Assembly: GCF_051055405.1 (NCBI RefSeq)
Contig: NZ_CP167068.1
Location: 3,142,458 to 3,206,457, forward strand
DNA length: 64,000 bases
Reading direction: 5' to 3'
Source: Pseudolachnospira sp051055405
GTDB taxonomy: Bacteria; Bacillota; Clostridia; Lachnospirales; Lachnospiraceae
Made by a program: the position numbers and the translations under genes. Each line of letters begins with the position of its first letter. The stretch's first letter is position 1. The notes under the pieces were generated by a model. It was not told the origin of the DNA. It was given only the letters and a program-made list of their open reading frames with translations, and made no database searches. This document shows positions 1 through 8,331 of the stretch, piece by piece.

Positions 1-481
1 AGATCTTCGGTCCGCCGTGATCCCGGATATAAAATGCCAGCCCTGCGCAGAGGTTTCCGCCGGCGCTCGTTCCATGGAGACCCATCTTTTCTTTTATTCC
101 GCCAAGTTCCTCTGCATGATCATACATCCAGTTCCAAGTCTGGTAGCAGTCAGCGATCGCTTCTTTATAGGTATATTTCGGAGCCAATCGGTAATTGAGA
201 GACACGACGACCGCTGGAACATGCACAGCCAGATAGGTGGCGCGGTTATTGTCATTGTTATAGGTTCCTGCCACAAAGCCGCCGCCATGGATATTCATGA
301 TCATGGGAAGAGGGGTCTCGCTCTCCGGCCGATAAATTTTTATCTCAATGACAGTTCCCTCTTCTACGCCCGGAATCGTTGTTTCCGTCACTTCCAGTCC
401 ATCCGGTTTGTGATATACGGCAATTTCTTTCATAACCTCCGGCGTATAAATAAACCTTGGATTCATTTTTCCATAAAGCAT
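1..481 (-). CDS. Alpha/beta hydrolase (HSL-type esterase), C-terminus beyond window
   Basis: Probable carboxylesterase of the hormone-sensitive-lipase family. The 160 visible residues contain the oxyanion-hole motif HGGGF and the nucleophile elbow GTSAGG (GxSxG class); the acid and histidine of the triad would lie past the window edge. The start ATG at 481 follows AGGAGG at good spacing. It is the last gene seen in the minus-strand block with a TRAP transporter and an MBL-fold hydrolase, which suggests hydrolysis of an imported ester or lactone. Seen: motifs and start. Inferred: substrate class. No signal peptide, so probably cytoplasmic. Confidence 0.85.
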   Translation of the reverse strand, partial: MLYGKMNPRFIYTPEVMKEIAVYHKPDGLEVTETTIPGVEEGTVIEIKIYRPESETPLPMIMNIHGGGFVAGTYNNDNNRATYLAVHVPAVVVSLNYRLAPKYTYKEAIADCYQTWNWMYDHAEELGGIKEKMGLHGTSAGGNLCAGLAFYIRDHGGPKI

Positions 482-510
482 CTCTGTTTCCTCCTATTAA
501 ATCCCAAAAT

Positions 511-543
511 GGAAAGGGCCGCCTAAAAACGTCAGCCCTTTCC
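511..543 (-). terminator. Intercistronic hairpin after dctP
   Basis: Nine-base perfect stem (GGAAAGGGC/GCCCTTTCC) with a 15-nt loop between the TRAP binding protein and the esterase gene. The run of T after it is weak, so it may attenuate or protect the mRNA end rather than fully terminate. Confidence 0.45.
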
Positions 544-554
544 TCTTATCCTTG

Positions 555-1724
555 TTAACGACCCAGACTCTTATCCAGTGCCTCATACAGAGCGTCGTTT
601 CCTACCATCTCCTTCGCCGACTCAATCGCGGGTTTTGCCGCTTCTACCATGCTGGTTCTGAACTCATCGCTGATCTCGCAGACTTCCATATCATAATCTT
701 GGATTAGGGTCTGAAGATTTTTGTCAATATCCGCAACCGTCAACGCATAATCATAGTGCGAAATTTCCTCGCAGATTTTGGTTATCATATTCTGGTATTC
801 TGCCGGCATCGCCTGGAATGTTTCCAGATTCATGGTCAAATCCACGCTGACTAGAAAATGATCGGTCGGGATAATGTATTTTTGCTGTTCTCCAAAACCG
901 CCCGTCACATCGTTGGAATAAATGTTATCAGATGCCTCCACCGTACCGTTTTGCAACGCCATATAGAGCTCGCTGTAAGCCAGAGGAGTCGGGTTCGCTC
1001 CCAAACTGGACCAGATAAGCATGCGGCTCTCTGTCTGTGCGGTACGAATCTTCAATCCCTTCAAATCATCCAGACTATACACTGCTTTATTGGAGGTTAA
1101 ATCCATGGTTTCCGCTGCCTTTAACATCAGACATTTCAGACCTGCCTTTTCATTGGCCGCGTTGTACAGATCTCGGAACTCACTGTCTATGGTCGCTGCT
1201 TCCACGTCTTTTATATCCACCCCGGAAAACAGAAACGGCGTGTCAAAGATCTGCGTCTCCGGCACAAAGGTTGCATGTGTCGAACCGCACTGCATGACGA
1301 TATCGATATCTCCCGCGATACAGGATGCGATCATTTCCGCATCACTGCCCAACTGCCCATTGGGGTATAACGCTACCGTGATCTTTCCATTGCTGTAATA
1401 CTCCAGAGCCTCTTTTAACGCGCTCATCACCACATGACCTTCCGTGTTCTCCCCGCCGGCATAAGCAATCGACAGGTTATACTTTTCTCCATCCTCCGGA
1501 AGAGCGTCGTATTCTCCAGACAGGTACTCTGCCGCCGCCAGGGATGTGCTGCCCTCCCCTGTGGTTTCCGCTGTGCTGCTGCCGGCAGCCGCTTCCGCCG
1601 TAGTTACGGCCGCAGTCGTGTCTGCCGCTGCGGAAGACTTCTCCCCGGACTGCCCCCCGCCGCACGCAGTCAGTACGCACGCCATTGTACAGGCCATTGC
1701 CGTCCAAATTTTTCTTGCTTTCAT
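555..1724 (-). CDS. dctP: TRAP transporter substrate-binding lipoprotein, DctP family
   Basis: Extracytoplasmic solute receptor of a tripartite ATP-independent periplasmic (TRAP) transporter, which delivers an organic anion to the DctQM membrane unit. It is 389 aa, with a lipoprotein signal peptide ending in the lipobox LTAC (Cys near residue 21) and a low-complexity Ala/Thr/Ser linker, then a DctP-type fold. Lipidation fits a single-membrane cell, where the receptor must be tethered. It lies downstream of dctM with a 116-bp gap that holds its own ribosome-binding site and a hairpin. Family assignment is firm; the ligand cannot be read from sequence. Confidence 0.92.
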   Translation of the reverse strand: MKARKIWTAMACTMACVLTACGGGQSGEKSSAAADTTAAVTTAEAAAGSSTAETTGEGSTSLAAAEYLSGEYDALPEDGEKYNLSIAYAGGENTEGHVVMSALKEALEYYSNGKITVALYPNGQLGSDAEMIASCIAGDIDIVMQCGSTHATFVPETQIFDTPFLFSGVDIKDVEAATIDSEFRDLYNAANEKAGLKCLMLKAAETMDLTSNKAVYSLDDLKGLKIRTAQTESRMLIWSSLGANPTPLAYSELYMALQNGTVEASDNIYSNDVTGGFGEQQKYIIPTDHFLVSVDLTMNLETFQAMPAEYQNMITKICEEISHYDYALTVADIDKNLQTLIQDYDMEVCEISDEFRTSMVEAAKPAIESAKEMVGNDALYEALDKSLGR

Positions 1725-1754
1725 ATTTCTCCTCCTTTTTTATATTCAGGGTCT

Positions 1755-1800
1755 GCCTTCCATCCATTAACAAGAACATATACCCTTTTTGATGGAAGAT
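1755..1800 (-). promoter_or_regulatory. Leader hairpin upstream of dctP, shared with the 41.8 kb lipoprotein
   Basis: The dctM-dctP gap contains an inverted repeat CTTCCATC/GATGGAAG around a loop reading AAGGGTATATG on the minus strand. A related hairpin with a similar loop (AAGGGCGTATG) and the same flank (GGAAGGCAGA) sits before the lipoprotein gene at 40826-41773. No known riboswitch class was recognised. Confidence 0.4.
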
Positions 1801-1840
1801 ACCGCCCTTCTTATCATAAATTGACATGCCGTCTTAGGCT

Positions 1841-3127
1841 TTACAGTAAACACAGGCTGATTGCCGGTATAAAGGTAATCAGCAGTAATGCGGTCAAAAA
1901 TACGCCGATAAACGGTAACGCTTTCTTTCCAATTGCCATGGGCGACGCCCCGCAAATCGGGCTGGCTACAAACAGTGTCATACCAAACGGCGGCGTAACA
2001 AATCCGACCGCCATATTGACTACCATGATAATCCCTAGATGCGTCAAATCAATTCCCAGCGCTTTTGCCATTGGCATCAGCATAGGTGCCAAAATCATCA
2101 ACGCCGGCCCTGTATCCATAATCATGCCGATAAACAGCAGAATAATATTCATTGCGATCAAGACCGTATACTTGGAATCAAAATTTGATGTAATAAAGGT
2201 AGAAAGGGTCGCTGGAATCTGCAGCAAAGTCAGCACTCGCCCAAAGGCGGTAGCCACAGCCAGCATCAAAGCCAGAGGCGCCATGGAGCGGCAGCCTTCT
2301 TTTATCAGTCGGTACAAATCTTTTACCTGAACACTTTTATAGATACCGATCGAAACAATCAAGGCATAAACGACCGATACGCACGCCACTTCCGTGGTTG
2401 TAACGACTCCGCTGTAAATCCCCCCCAGCAAAATAACCGGGGTGAGCAGCGCCCATATGCTGTCCTTTAACAGCGGCCACAGACCAACAGCCTTTAGTTT
2501 TCCAACCTTTGCTTCAATTTTCGCTTTATCCTCGCCTTTCTTCACGCAGTAAAATACCGAATATGCCATCAGGCATCCTGCGATCAGACATCCTGGAATA
2601 ATACCGGCGATAAACAGATTCCCAATTGAGACTCCGGTTGCCGTTCCATACATAATAAAGGGAATGCTAGGAGGAATGATCACTCCAAGTCCGGCAGAGG
2701 TTGCCACCAGCGCCCCGGAAAAGGTCTTATCATACCCCATCTCCAGCAAAATCGGAATCGTCATGGCGCCTACTGCCGCGCAAGTCGCCGTACCGGAACC
2801 GGAGATTGCTCCATAAAACAGGCAGGTAATCACAACCGCACAGGGAAATCCGCCTTTTACCCGTCCGAGAAAGTAGGCAAATACGTTGAAAATTTTCTCA
2901 GAAATTCCACCCTTCGCCATGATCATTCCCGATAAGATGAACAAAGGAGCGGCTAAAATTCCCGTATTGTCCCCGCCTCCGACAATTGCCCTCATAATAA
3001 ATTGGATATTGGCCGTAAAATCCGGATTTACAAAGCCCGGCACGAGGCAAGACAAAATCAAAACAGCGACCAAAGGCAACCCGATGATCAGTCCCACAAC
3101 AAATGTAACTAACAGAGCTCCCGTCAT
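1841..3127 (-). CDS. dctM: TRAP transporter large permease, DctM family
   Basis: Large membrane subunit (428 aa, usual length for DctM) of the TRAP transporter, carrying the Na+-coupled translocation path. Many hydrophobic segments run through the whole chain, with typical family stretches such as GAISGSGTATCAAVG and VTPPFGMTLF. The start is the ATG at 3127, which overlaps the dctQ stop as ATGA, showing translational coupling. A longer upstream reading frame is only the shadow of dctQ. Order dctQ-dctM-dctP is normal for this family. Confidence 0.93.
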   Translation of the reverse strand: MTGALLVTFVVGLIIGLPLVAVLILSCLVPGFVNPDFTANIQFIMRAIVGGGDNTGILAAPLFILSGMIMAKGGISEKIFNVFAYFLGRVKGGFPCAVVITCLFYGAISGSGTATCAAVGAMTIPILLEMGYDKTFSGALVATSAGLGVIIPPSIPFIMYGTATGVSIGNLFIAGIIPGCLIAGCLMAYSVFYCVKKGEDKAKIEAKVGKLKAVGLWPLLKDSIWALLTPVILLGGIYSGVVTTTEVACVSVVYALIVSIGIYKSVQVKDLYRLIKEGCRSMAPLALMLAVATAFGRVLTLLQIPATLSTFITSNFDSKYTVLIAMNIILLFIGMIMDTGPALMILAPMLMPMAKALGIDLTHLGIIMVVNMAVGFVTPPFGMTLFVASPICGASPMAIGKKALPFIGVFLTALLLITFIPAISLCLL

Positions 3128-3618
3128 TGTTTTTTCTCCTCTCCTTGCTTTCTCACAAATTCCCGTATCAACCTCTGAATATAACGAAACACAGCCATTC
3201 CATACCCGATAATCATGGATAGATACACGACCCACATTGGGAGATGCAGTCCTGTGCTTGTCTCTCCTGTCCGAATCACAGCCTGTACAGATCGAAAAGA
3301 ACTGACGAACAATAGAACGGTCAAGCCAAAACAAATCAACTCCCCAAGCAGGTTCACCAACCGCTGAATTTTTCCCGGCAGCTGGCTGACGACCGCGTCC
3401 ATCCTCAGATCAATTTTCTGATGAACCGAATAAGAATATCCGATAAACATAAACCAAATAAAACAGTAACGGCAAAACTCTTCCGACCAGCTTAAGGAGT
3501 CGTTGAAGATGTATCTGCGGATAATTTGATACAGCATTACCAGCACAATCGCGCTCATCAACAACACTAAGATCAATTCTTCCGCATGGTCGTCAATCGC
3601 TTTTAATACCTTTTTCAT
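3124..3618 (-). CDS. dctQ: TRAP transporter small permease, DctQ family
   Basis: Small membrane subunit (164 aa) of the TRAP transporter. Four hydrophobic segments are visible and the chain contains WSEEFCRYCFIW, matching the conserved W-EE-R element of DctQ proteins. The start ATG at 3618 follows AAGGAGAGAG; a longer upstream frame lacks a ribosome-binding site and would be atypical for the family. It overlaps dctM by 4 nt and follows the MBL-fold hydrolase gene after 82 bp. Confidence 0.9.
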   Translation of the reverse strand: MKKVLKAIDDHAEELILVLLMSAIVLVMLYQIIRRYIFNDSLSWSEEFCRYCFIWFMFIGYSYSVHQKIDLRMDAVVSQLPGKIQRLVNLLGELICFGLTVLLFVSSFRSVQAVIRTGETSTGLHLPMWVVYLSMIIGYGMAVFRYIQRLIREFVRKQGEEKKQ

Positions 3619-3700
3619 TTCTCTCTCCTTTCCTTGCCTTTTCTCCTTAGGCGTTTGCAAAACGCCTATCTTTTCTCCGGACGCTCCTCTGATACTGCCT

Positions 3701-4624
3701 TTACGGGATCCCATAATATTCCAACAGCCTGCTTTTCCCAAAACGGCCGGCAACTTCTTCCGGGGAAAGTTCAAGAAAATCCTTATATTCCTGCTTTAAT
3801 CCCCCTAGATAGCGATGCCATTCTTCCGGATCAATAAAGGCGTCTTTTTCTCCGTTTTCTACCCGCTGATGTTTTTGATAAACGTCATTGTGAAAGGGGT
3901 GATTTCCCAACATGATGTCTACTTTCTCATTCCACACCTTGTCAATCGAGCGGATAAACTCTTCCCGAAGAATCAAAGGCTGTCCGTTCTTTTTTAGATT
4001 CTCCCTGGATAAAGCTAAAAAGCCAGCGCCTCCATAAATCCCAACGTTCCACAGCTTCCCTCCCGCACGGGTTTTCCAAAAATGCGACATGACGCCGCTT
4101 GTATGACCTGGCGTAACGACACATCGTATCCGCGTATCTCCCAAAGAAATCTCATCCCCATCTTCTAATTCCACATCAGGAATAAAGAACTCATTGTAGT
4201 GTCCAAAATTCTTTCCCATCCGAATCAAATATTCCGGTGGATGGCGCATATCTTTGGCATCAATTTTTCCGATAAACGTCTTCGCACCAGACATATGCTG
4301 AAGGGCCGCCACCGCGCCGTAGTGATCCGTATGGGCATGGGAAACGACAATATATTTGATATCCCGAACCTGATACCCCAAAAGCCCAATATTGCGAATC
4401 AAGCCTGGCAATCCGCAAGCGCAAGGAGTGTCCAGTAAAATTAACCCGTCTCCCGTATCGATGAGATGGGAGGAACACCAGAGATTTCCGACAAAAAACA
4501 GATGATCCGCAATTGGAAATGGCTCCCGATCCATGAGATATGGCCTGGCCATGTATTCCTCCGGTGGATTCATATTTCCAAAACGACTGATACTTCCCAA
4601 AATAGCTCCTTCCAGCGCGCGCAT
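3701..4624 (-). CDS. Metallo-beta-lactamase-fold hydrolase
   Basis: Zinc-dependent hydrolase of 307 aa. The metal-binding motif HAHTDH is seen near residue 98, followed by PGHTSG and a later GNHPFHND segment with further His residues; this resembles lactonase/B3-like MBL proteins. It is the first gene of the TRAP operon and is transcribed divergently from a LysR regulator. Together with the downstream esterase it suggests that the transported compound is a lactone, ester or similar hydrolysable acid. Beta-lactamase activity itself is only one possibility. No signal peptide is visible. Confidence 0.85.
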   Translation of the reverse strand: MRALEGAILGSISRFGNMNPPEEYMARPYLMDREPFPIADHLFFVGNLWCSSHLIDTGDGLILLDTPCACGLPGLIRNIGLLGYQVRDIKYIVVSHAHTDHYGAVAALQHMSGAKTFIGKIDAKDMRHPPEYLIRMGKNFGHYNEFFIPDVELEDGDEISLGDTRIRCVVTPGHTSGVMSHFWKTRAGGKLWNVGIYGGAGFLALSRENLKKNGQPLILREEFIRSIDKVWNEKVDIMLGNHPFHNDVYQKHQRVENGEKDAFIDPEEWHRYLGGLKQEYKDFLELSPEEVAGRFGKSRLLEYYGIP

Positions 4625-4640
4625 TCAAATTTCTAAGATC

Positions 4641-4686
4641 ATTATAAAGCAATGGAAAATATCTTCAATTTGTGATATTTTATATC
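4641..4686. promoter_or_regulatory. Divergent TRAP-operon promoter and LysR-type box
   Basis: On the minus strand TTGAAG (4668-4663), 16 nt, then TATAAT (4646-4641) precede the MBL-TRAP operon. Immediately upstream is the palindrome GATAT-ttt-ATATC (4674-4686), compatible with a T-N11-A LysR box between the two divergent genes. Confidence 0.55.
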
Positions 4687-4724
4687 TATATAGCAAAATT
4701 GGAATAAGAAATGGAGAGACGCGG

Positions 4725-5648
4725 ATGAATGTTACTTACCTAGAACAGTTTCTACAGCTGGCAAAATATGAACATGTCTCCCAAACGGCAGACCTATTAA
4801 ACATTTCTCAACCCTCGCTAAGCAAAAATATTTCTTCTCTGGAGGAAGAGTTGGGAGTAAAACTTTTCGACCGAAAAGGGAAACATATCAAGCTGAATCA
4901 GAATGGCGAACAGTTCGCTCATTATGCGGCGCAAGCGCTGCAGATGCTAAATACCGGCGTATTGACCATGAAACGTTCCGCCTATGAAACACTGGGAACG
5001 TTAACCATTGTTTGTTACTGCTACGCGGGAATCATTACGCCCTGCACCGCGGATTATTCTAATTTAAACCCGCTGACCAATTTTATCGTCTGCGAACCTG
5101 CCCTGGCTAAAGAATTAAATCGTACCAACAGCGCAGACTTTATTCTTTGTTCTTCCGGCGATACGCTCTTGGAAGAAAAAAAGGAACAGTTCTGGGTTTC
5201 CCAGCCACTGTTCCAAGAAAAGTATATATTAATTTTATCCCCCCGGTTTCAAGAACTGCCGGAAAAAACCTCCGCCGTAAATCTGGCGGATTTTAAAGAC
5301 GCGCCCTTTGTCACGATGCTGCAATCCAACGTACTGTTCAGCGACATCACCTATCAGCTCTGCCAAGCCGCCGGCTTTTTCCCAAAAACTTGCTGCCAGA
5401 CAGACAGCTTTCTGGTAAAAATGAACGCCGTAGACGCCGGCCTGGGCGTTGCGCTGATCCCGGAATCCTGCCTTCCGGACGCGCAAAAGCTTTCTCCCGG
5501 CTTAAAGCATTATGCGCTCGACCATGCGGGTACCAGCCGGACCATCTGCCTAATGCGGCAGAAACGATCTTTGATGTCGGAGGCAGCTCTCGATTTTTGG
5601 GATTTTGCCCTGGATTACTTTCATTGCCAGGAAAACGCCTTCAACTAA
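4725..5648 (+). CDS. LysR family transcriptional regulator
   Basis: DNA-binding regulator of 307 aa. The N-terminal winged helix-turn-helix (residues 1-60) shows the family pattern with QTADLLNISQPSLSKNISSLE, and a periplasmic-binding-protein-like effector domain follows (about 90-295). The start ATG at 4725 is chosen because GGAGAG lies 6 nt before it and the HTH begins there; the frame remains open upstream but has no such site. It is divergent from the MBL/TRAP/esterase operon, which it most likely controls in response to the transported compound. It converges with the YgjP gene, with only 31 bp between stops. Confidence 0.92.
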   Translation: MNVTYLEQFLQLAKYEHVSQTADLLNISQPSLSKNISSLEEELGVKLFDRKGKHIKLNQNGEQFAHYAAQALQMLNTGVLTMKRSAYETLGTLTIVCYCYAGIITPCTADYSNLNPLTNFIVCEPALAKELNRTNSADFILCSSGDTLLEEKKEQFWVSQPLFQEKYILILSPRFQELPEKTSAVNLADFKDAPFVTMLQSNVLFSDITYQLCQAAGFFPKTCCQTDSFLVKMNAVDAGLGVALIPESCLPDAQKLSPGLKHYALDHAGTSRTICLMRQKRSLMSEAALDFWDFALDYFHCQENAFN

Positions 5649-5679
5649 AGGCGCCTTCCGCCTGCACGGTCAAACACGG

Positions 5680-6384
5680 TCAGGACCGGGGGAATCTTGG
5701 TGATTCCACTCCCGCCTGGTTCAGCTTCTTTCGACGAGTTTTCCAGTCCGGCAAAAATTCTTCCACTAAGTCCCAAAATTCTTTGCTATGATTGGGGACT
5801 TGCAGGTGAGCCAGTTCATGGACAATTACATATTCCAGGCATTCCTTTGGGTTTTCCGCCAAGTGCAGATTCAGCCAAATCTTTTTCGTGCGCGTATTAC
5901 AGGTCCCCCAACGGGTTTTCATGGCTTTGATCTGCCATTCTGAGGCGAAAAGTCCCATCCGTTCTTCCCAGACTGGCAGCAGCCGCGCGGTCTCTTCCCG
6001 TAAAGTCTGCCGGTACCACTCCCAAAGGACGCGGCGTCTTTTTTCTTCCGTACTTCCGGGTCTCGCCCAAAGGGTAAGGACGCCGTCTATCCATTCGACC
6101 TCCGCCCGGCCTGGATGCTCTTTTATCTGAATCCTAACGGGCTCTCCCCAAACCAAAACTTGTCCATCCATTCCTTCCAAAAGTTCCAAACGTGCAGCAA
6201 GCTGGGCTCTCTTTTTCCGAATCCATGGCAGCCGGGAACGGATAAAACCCTCGATCGCTGCATGGGATACGGTCCGTGGAGCTGAGACAACGACTTGTCC
6301 AGAGGGTGGTTTTACCCGCAGATATATGTTCTTTATTGGCTTTTTTTCGACCTGAACCTCGATTTCTTCTATCCAAATGGTCAT
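5680..6384 (-). CDS. YgjP-type (DUF45/M48-like) metallopeptidase
   Basis: Predicted zinc metallopeptidase of 234 aa in the YgjP/SprT-like group. Key residues are HELAH with a third ligand in NHSKEFW near residue 200, preceded by the family stretch RWGTCNTR. The start ATG at 6384 has GTAGGAG about 8 nt upstream; the longer frame adds residues that do not resemble the family. Cytoplasmic, with no signal or membrane segment. It is the last chromosomal gene before the prophage. Physiological substrate unknown. Confidence 0.88.
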   Translation of the reverse strand: MTIWIEEIEVQVEKKPIKNIYLRVKPPSGQVVVSAPRTVSHAAIEGFIRSRLPWIRKKRAQLAARLELLEGMDGQVLVWGEPVRIQIKEHPGRAEVEWIDGVLTLWARPGSTEEKRRRVLWEWYRQTLREETARLLPVWEERMGLFASEWQIKAMKTRWGTCNTRTKKIWLNLHLAENPKECLEYVIVHELAHLQVPNHSKEFWDLVEEFLPDWKTRRKKLNQAGVESPRFPRS

Positions 6385-6597
6385 CGCCGTATCTCCTACT
6401 TTTCCTACCTTCACTTGACAAGAGCATGCACGTCCCATAGCGGAAAGACTTCCACGGAAGGCCGCTGTCTTTAACATAATATATCGGTGAACAAAACACA
6501 AGAAGAATGTTTTTAAACACGTTTGACTGATTTTATTAGCTACCGAAATAACAAAGTCTTGATCTCGCGAAAATCAATGACGATACTTCCAAAAAAC
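6385..6597. other. Intergenic region left of the prophage
   Basis: This 213-bp gap between the YgjP gene and the left att repeat holds no gene that I can support. In particular it does not contain the 3' end of a tRNA gene, which would be expected if this were an undisturbed left junction. Confidence 0.5.
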
Positions 6598-6625
6598 ACC
6601 CTAGACACCCTGATTAAGAGTCAGG
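6598..6625. repeat. attL, 28-bp core repeat
   Basis: Perfect copy of 23681-23708. To its right lie the phage arm repeats. To its left the 19 bases that complete the tRNA 3' end at the other junction are absent, so the original left junction has been altered. Confidence 0.9.
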
Positions 6626-6635
6626 GGATTCGCCT

Positions 6636-6667
6636 CCTTAAACCCACGTTTCTCCGTGGGTTTAAGG
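6636..6667. repeat. 13-bp stem hairpin next to attL
   Basis: Perfect inverted repeat CCTTAAACCCACG/CGTGGGTTTAAGG with a 6-nt loop. No T-run, so not an obvious terminator. It resembles the hairpins found at ends of IS200/IS605 elements, but no transposase of that type is present. Confidence 0.55.
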
Positions 6668-6682
6668 GGGGATGTGGTTGTG

Positions 6683-6702
6683 TTTGACGACGTTTTGACG
6701 AC
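6683..6702 (+). promoter_or_regulatory. Putative integrase arm-type sites, left
   Basis: Two direct copies of TTTGACGAC spaced 11 bp start-to-start (6683-6691 and 6694-6702). The same pair with the same spacing occurs at 23471-23490 beside attR. Position near both att cores and matching spacing fit arm-type binding sites of a lambda-type integrase. Confidence 0.6.
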
Positions 6703-6706
6703 ATTT

Positions 6707-6853
6707 TCAATATGTTTCCCTCCACAGGAAGCAAAATGTATCATCCATCTGACCAGGAACTCCACAAAATTTGTTTCTTACAAGGACATCAAAAAACGGA
6801 TGGCGGATTTAAAACTGGTATATACTGCACCAACGGAAGAAACGGCCTTCCAT
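6707..6853 (+). pseudogene. IS256-family (mutator) transposase fragment
   Basis: An internal piece of about 49 codons reads like mutator-type transposases, including KCIIHLTRNSTKFVSYKD and then a segment resembling the usual DLK-VY-APTEE. No start, no catalytic core and no C-terminus remain. It sits just inside attL and records an old transposon insertion followed by deletion at the left end of the prophage. Confidence 0.7.
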
Positions 6854-6905
6854 AAATCAAGTACCGGCTGGACTGGGGCAGAGCCACTGCCGGTTAAAAT
6901 CCTAC

Positions 6906-7892
6906 CTATCTCACTAATGCCCTAAATGTTGCCTTGCCGCAATGTCCGTCGACCGCAAGACTATCCGTATTGGCCTGATACTGTTTGATCGCCCTCTCGC
7001 ACCCGGCGCCACAGCTCCCGTCAAAGCCAGCTGGATCGTATCCGTGACCGTACAGTAATCCCTGCACAATACAGACATTATCCCCTTTTCGTCCTCTTCG
7101 GACGGTTTCATAAGCTGTTCTGGATTTTGGCCCAAAGCTGCCATCCACCGCAAGTCTGGCTCCGCACATCTTATTCAGGTACACCTGCATGGCCATTACT
7201 GCGGCTTTTCGTGTCTTAGCCCCGCATTTTCCGTCAATCTCCAATGGCTCCTTGAGGTAGCCGCCCAGATATGTATTCAGCCAACGCTGATAGGTCATTA
7301 CTGGGGTATTCGGTTCCCATCCCAATAGATCATGGTAAAGACCGGTTACATAGTCCTGATCGGATTTCCGCACATACGCGGGACGACCATATCCTGCTAT
7401 TTTGCTATTGTCCAGCGCATAACTTTTTGACCACACGCCGCCCCCGTTGGCTACCACATCACCGCCACCGGACGTATTGCCCTCTACCGTATGTACGCGT
7501 CCGTCTTTGACCTCCGTCACGATACCAGTATGATTAATCCTCTGGCTGTTTTCAAAAAAAATGACATCCCCCGGCTGCGGGTCGCTCGTATGCCATCGGC
7601 CCCTGGCCTTAAAATACTGTGCGGATGCCGGCGTATAAGCATCAAATCCACCCAGCAAATCCCGTGCGTTATCCACTCCATAAGCCTTCACAAAGCACCA
7701 GTCCACAAACATATCGCACCAGGCTTGTCCCTGGTAATCCTCCCCGGCAAACCCCTTATAATCCCTGGCGTACTTGGTATAATTTTCCCGGCCTGCATTG
7801 GCCGTAAAATCATCCAACTGGCTGTCGCTGGACTTCTCCAAGTAACCGATCTGGGATTTCGCCACCTGAATTACCTTATAAGATTCGCACAT
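6906..7892 (-). CDS. CHAP-domain endolysin with C-terminal repeat domain
   Basis: Phage cell-wall hydrolase of 328 aa. The CHAP/NlpC-like amidase-endopeptidase domain spans about residues 1-165: the nucleophile Cys lies in AWCDMFVDWC (Cys59), the His in NHTGIV (His121), then VEGNT. Residues 175-328 carry three related segments with the pattern DG-CG-KT-A-----Q, like peptidoglycan-binding repeats. The start ATG at 7892 directly follows the holin stop. Together with the holin it forms the lysis cassette; it has no signal peptide, so export depends on the holin. Confidence 0.9.
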   Translation of the reverse strand: MCESYKVIQVAKSQIGYLEKSSDSQLDDFTANAGRENYTKYARDYKGFAGEDYQGQAWCDMFVDWCFVKAYGVDNARDLLGGFDAYTPASAQYFKARGRWHTSDPQPGDVIFFENSQRINHTGIVTEVKDGRVHTVEGNTSGGGDVVANGGGVWSKSYALDNSKIAGYGRPAYVRKSDQDYVTGLYHDLLGWEPNTPVMTYQRWLNTYLGGYLKEPLEIDGKCGAKTRKAAVMAMQVYLNKMCGARLAVDGSFGPKSRTAYETVRRGRKGDNVCIVQGLLYGHGYDPAGFDGSCGAGCERAIKQYQANTDSLAVDGHCGKATFRALVR

Positions 7893-7893
7893 G

Positions 7894-8100
7894 TTATCTC
7901 GCCTTGATCTCCGGCAGTCCCGCGACACTCGTCAATAAGGACAATACCCCAGACAACACCGCCGCCGATACTACCATTCCCCAATCAACATCGCCGACCA
8001 CCGCCGCCGTGCCGATCATGGCGATAGCAGCCTGCGCTACGGTTTTAACCGCCCTTACGCCTGCAGCTTTCATCCACTGCTTTATATTTCCTTTATTCAT
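7894..8100 (-). CDS. Holin, r1t-like
   Basis: Small membrane protein of 68 aa placed between an XhlA-like gene and the endolysin. It has two hydrophobic segments (about residues 18-40 and 42-60) with a short turn containing DVDWG, and charged ends, matching the lactococcal phage r1t holin family. It forms membrane holes at the end of the lytic cycle. It overlaps the preceding gene by 8 nt, and the endolysin starts immediately after it. Confidence 0.85.
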   Translation of the reverse strand: MNKGNIKQWMKAAGVRAVKTVAQAAIAMIGTAAVVGDVDWGMVVSAAVLSGVLSLLTSVAGLPEIKAR

Positions 8101-8320
8101 AGTGTACCTCTTCTACCAGCTCATCTAATCTATGGTGCGCGGCCTTTGTCGACTGTTCTACGATTGCCATACGCTCGATTAAGTTGTTGTGCTTATTTAC
8201 TTTATCTTCCAACTGACTAATTCTATATGCTGTCAATCGATTCGCTGTCATAATACCGGCAATACTGCCGATCAACGTACCCGCGCATGAGCACAGAGCC
8301 ACTATAATCTCTGGTTGCAT
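8093..8320 (-). CDS. XhlA-like small lysis-associated membrane protein
   Basis: Protein of 75 aa with an N-terminal membrane segment (residues 4-27) followed by a coiled-coil stretch rich in heptads (ISQLEDKVNKHNNLIERM). This architecture, next to a holin and lysin, matches the haemolysin XhlA/phage-membrane-associated family. The start ATG at 8320 has AGGAGAG just upstream. The precise role in lysis is inferred from context. Confidence 0.7.
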   Translation of the reverse strand: MQPEIIVALCSCAGTLIGSIAGIMTANRLTAYRISQLEDKVNKHNNLIERMAIVEQSTKAAHHRLDELVEEVHYE

Positions 8321-8331
8321 ATACTCTCCTC

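Noticed and set aside
17..526. Long plus-strand frame at the left edge
   Set aside because: It is the antisense shadow of the HSL-type esterase, which has clear motifs and a ribosome-binding site.
4533..4724. Extended N-terminus of the LysR protein
   Set aside because: The extension overlaps the divergent promoter, has no ribosome-binding site, and does not belong to the family fold.
6656..6925. Intact 89-aa gene near attL
   Set aside because: Its middle is a transposase fragment and the rest has no support; treated as a relic.
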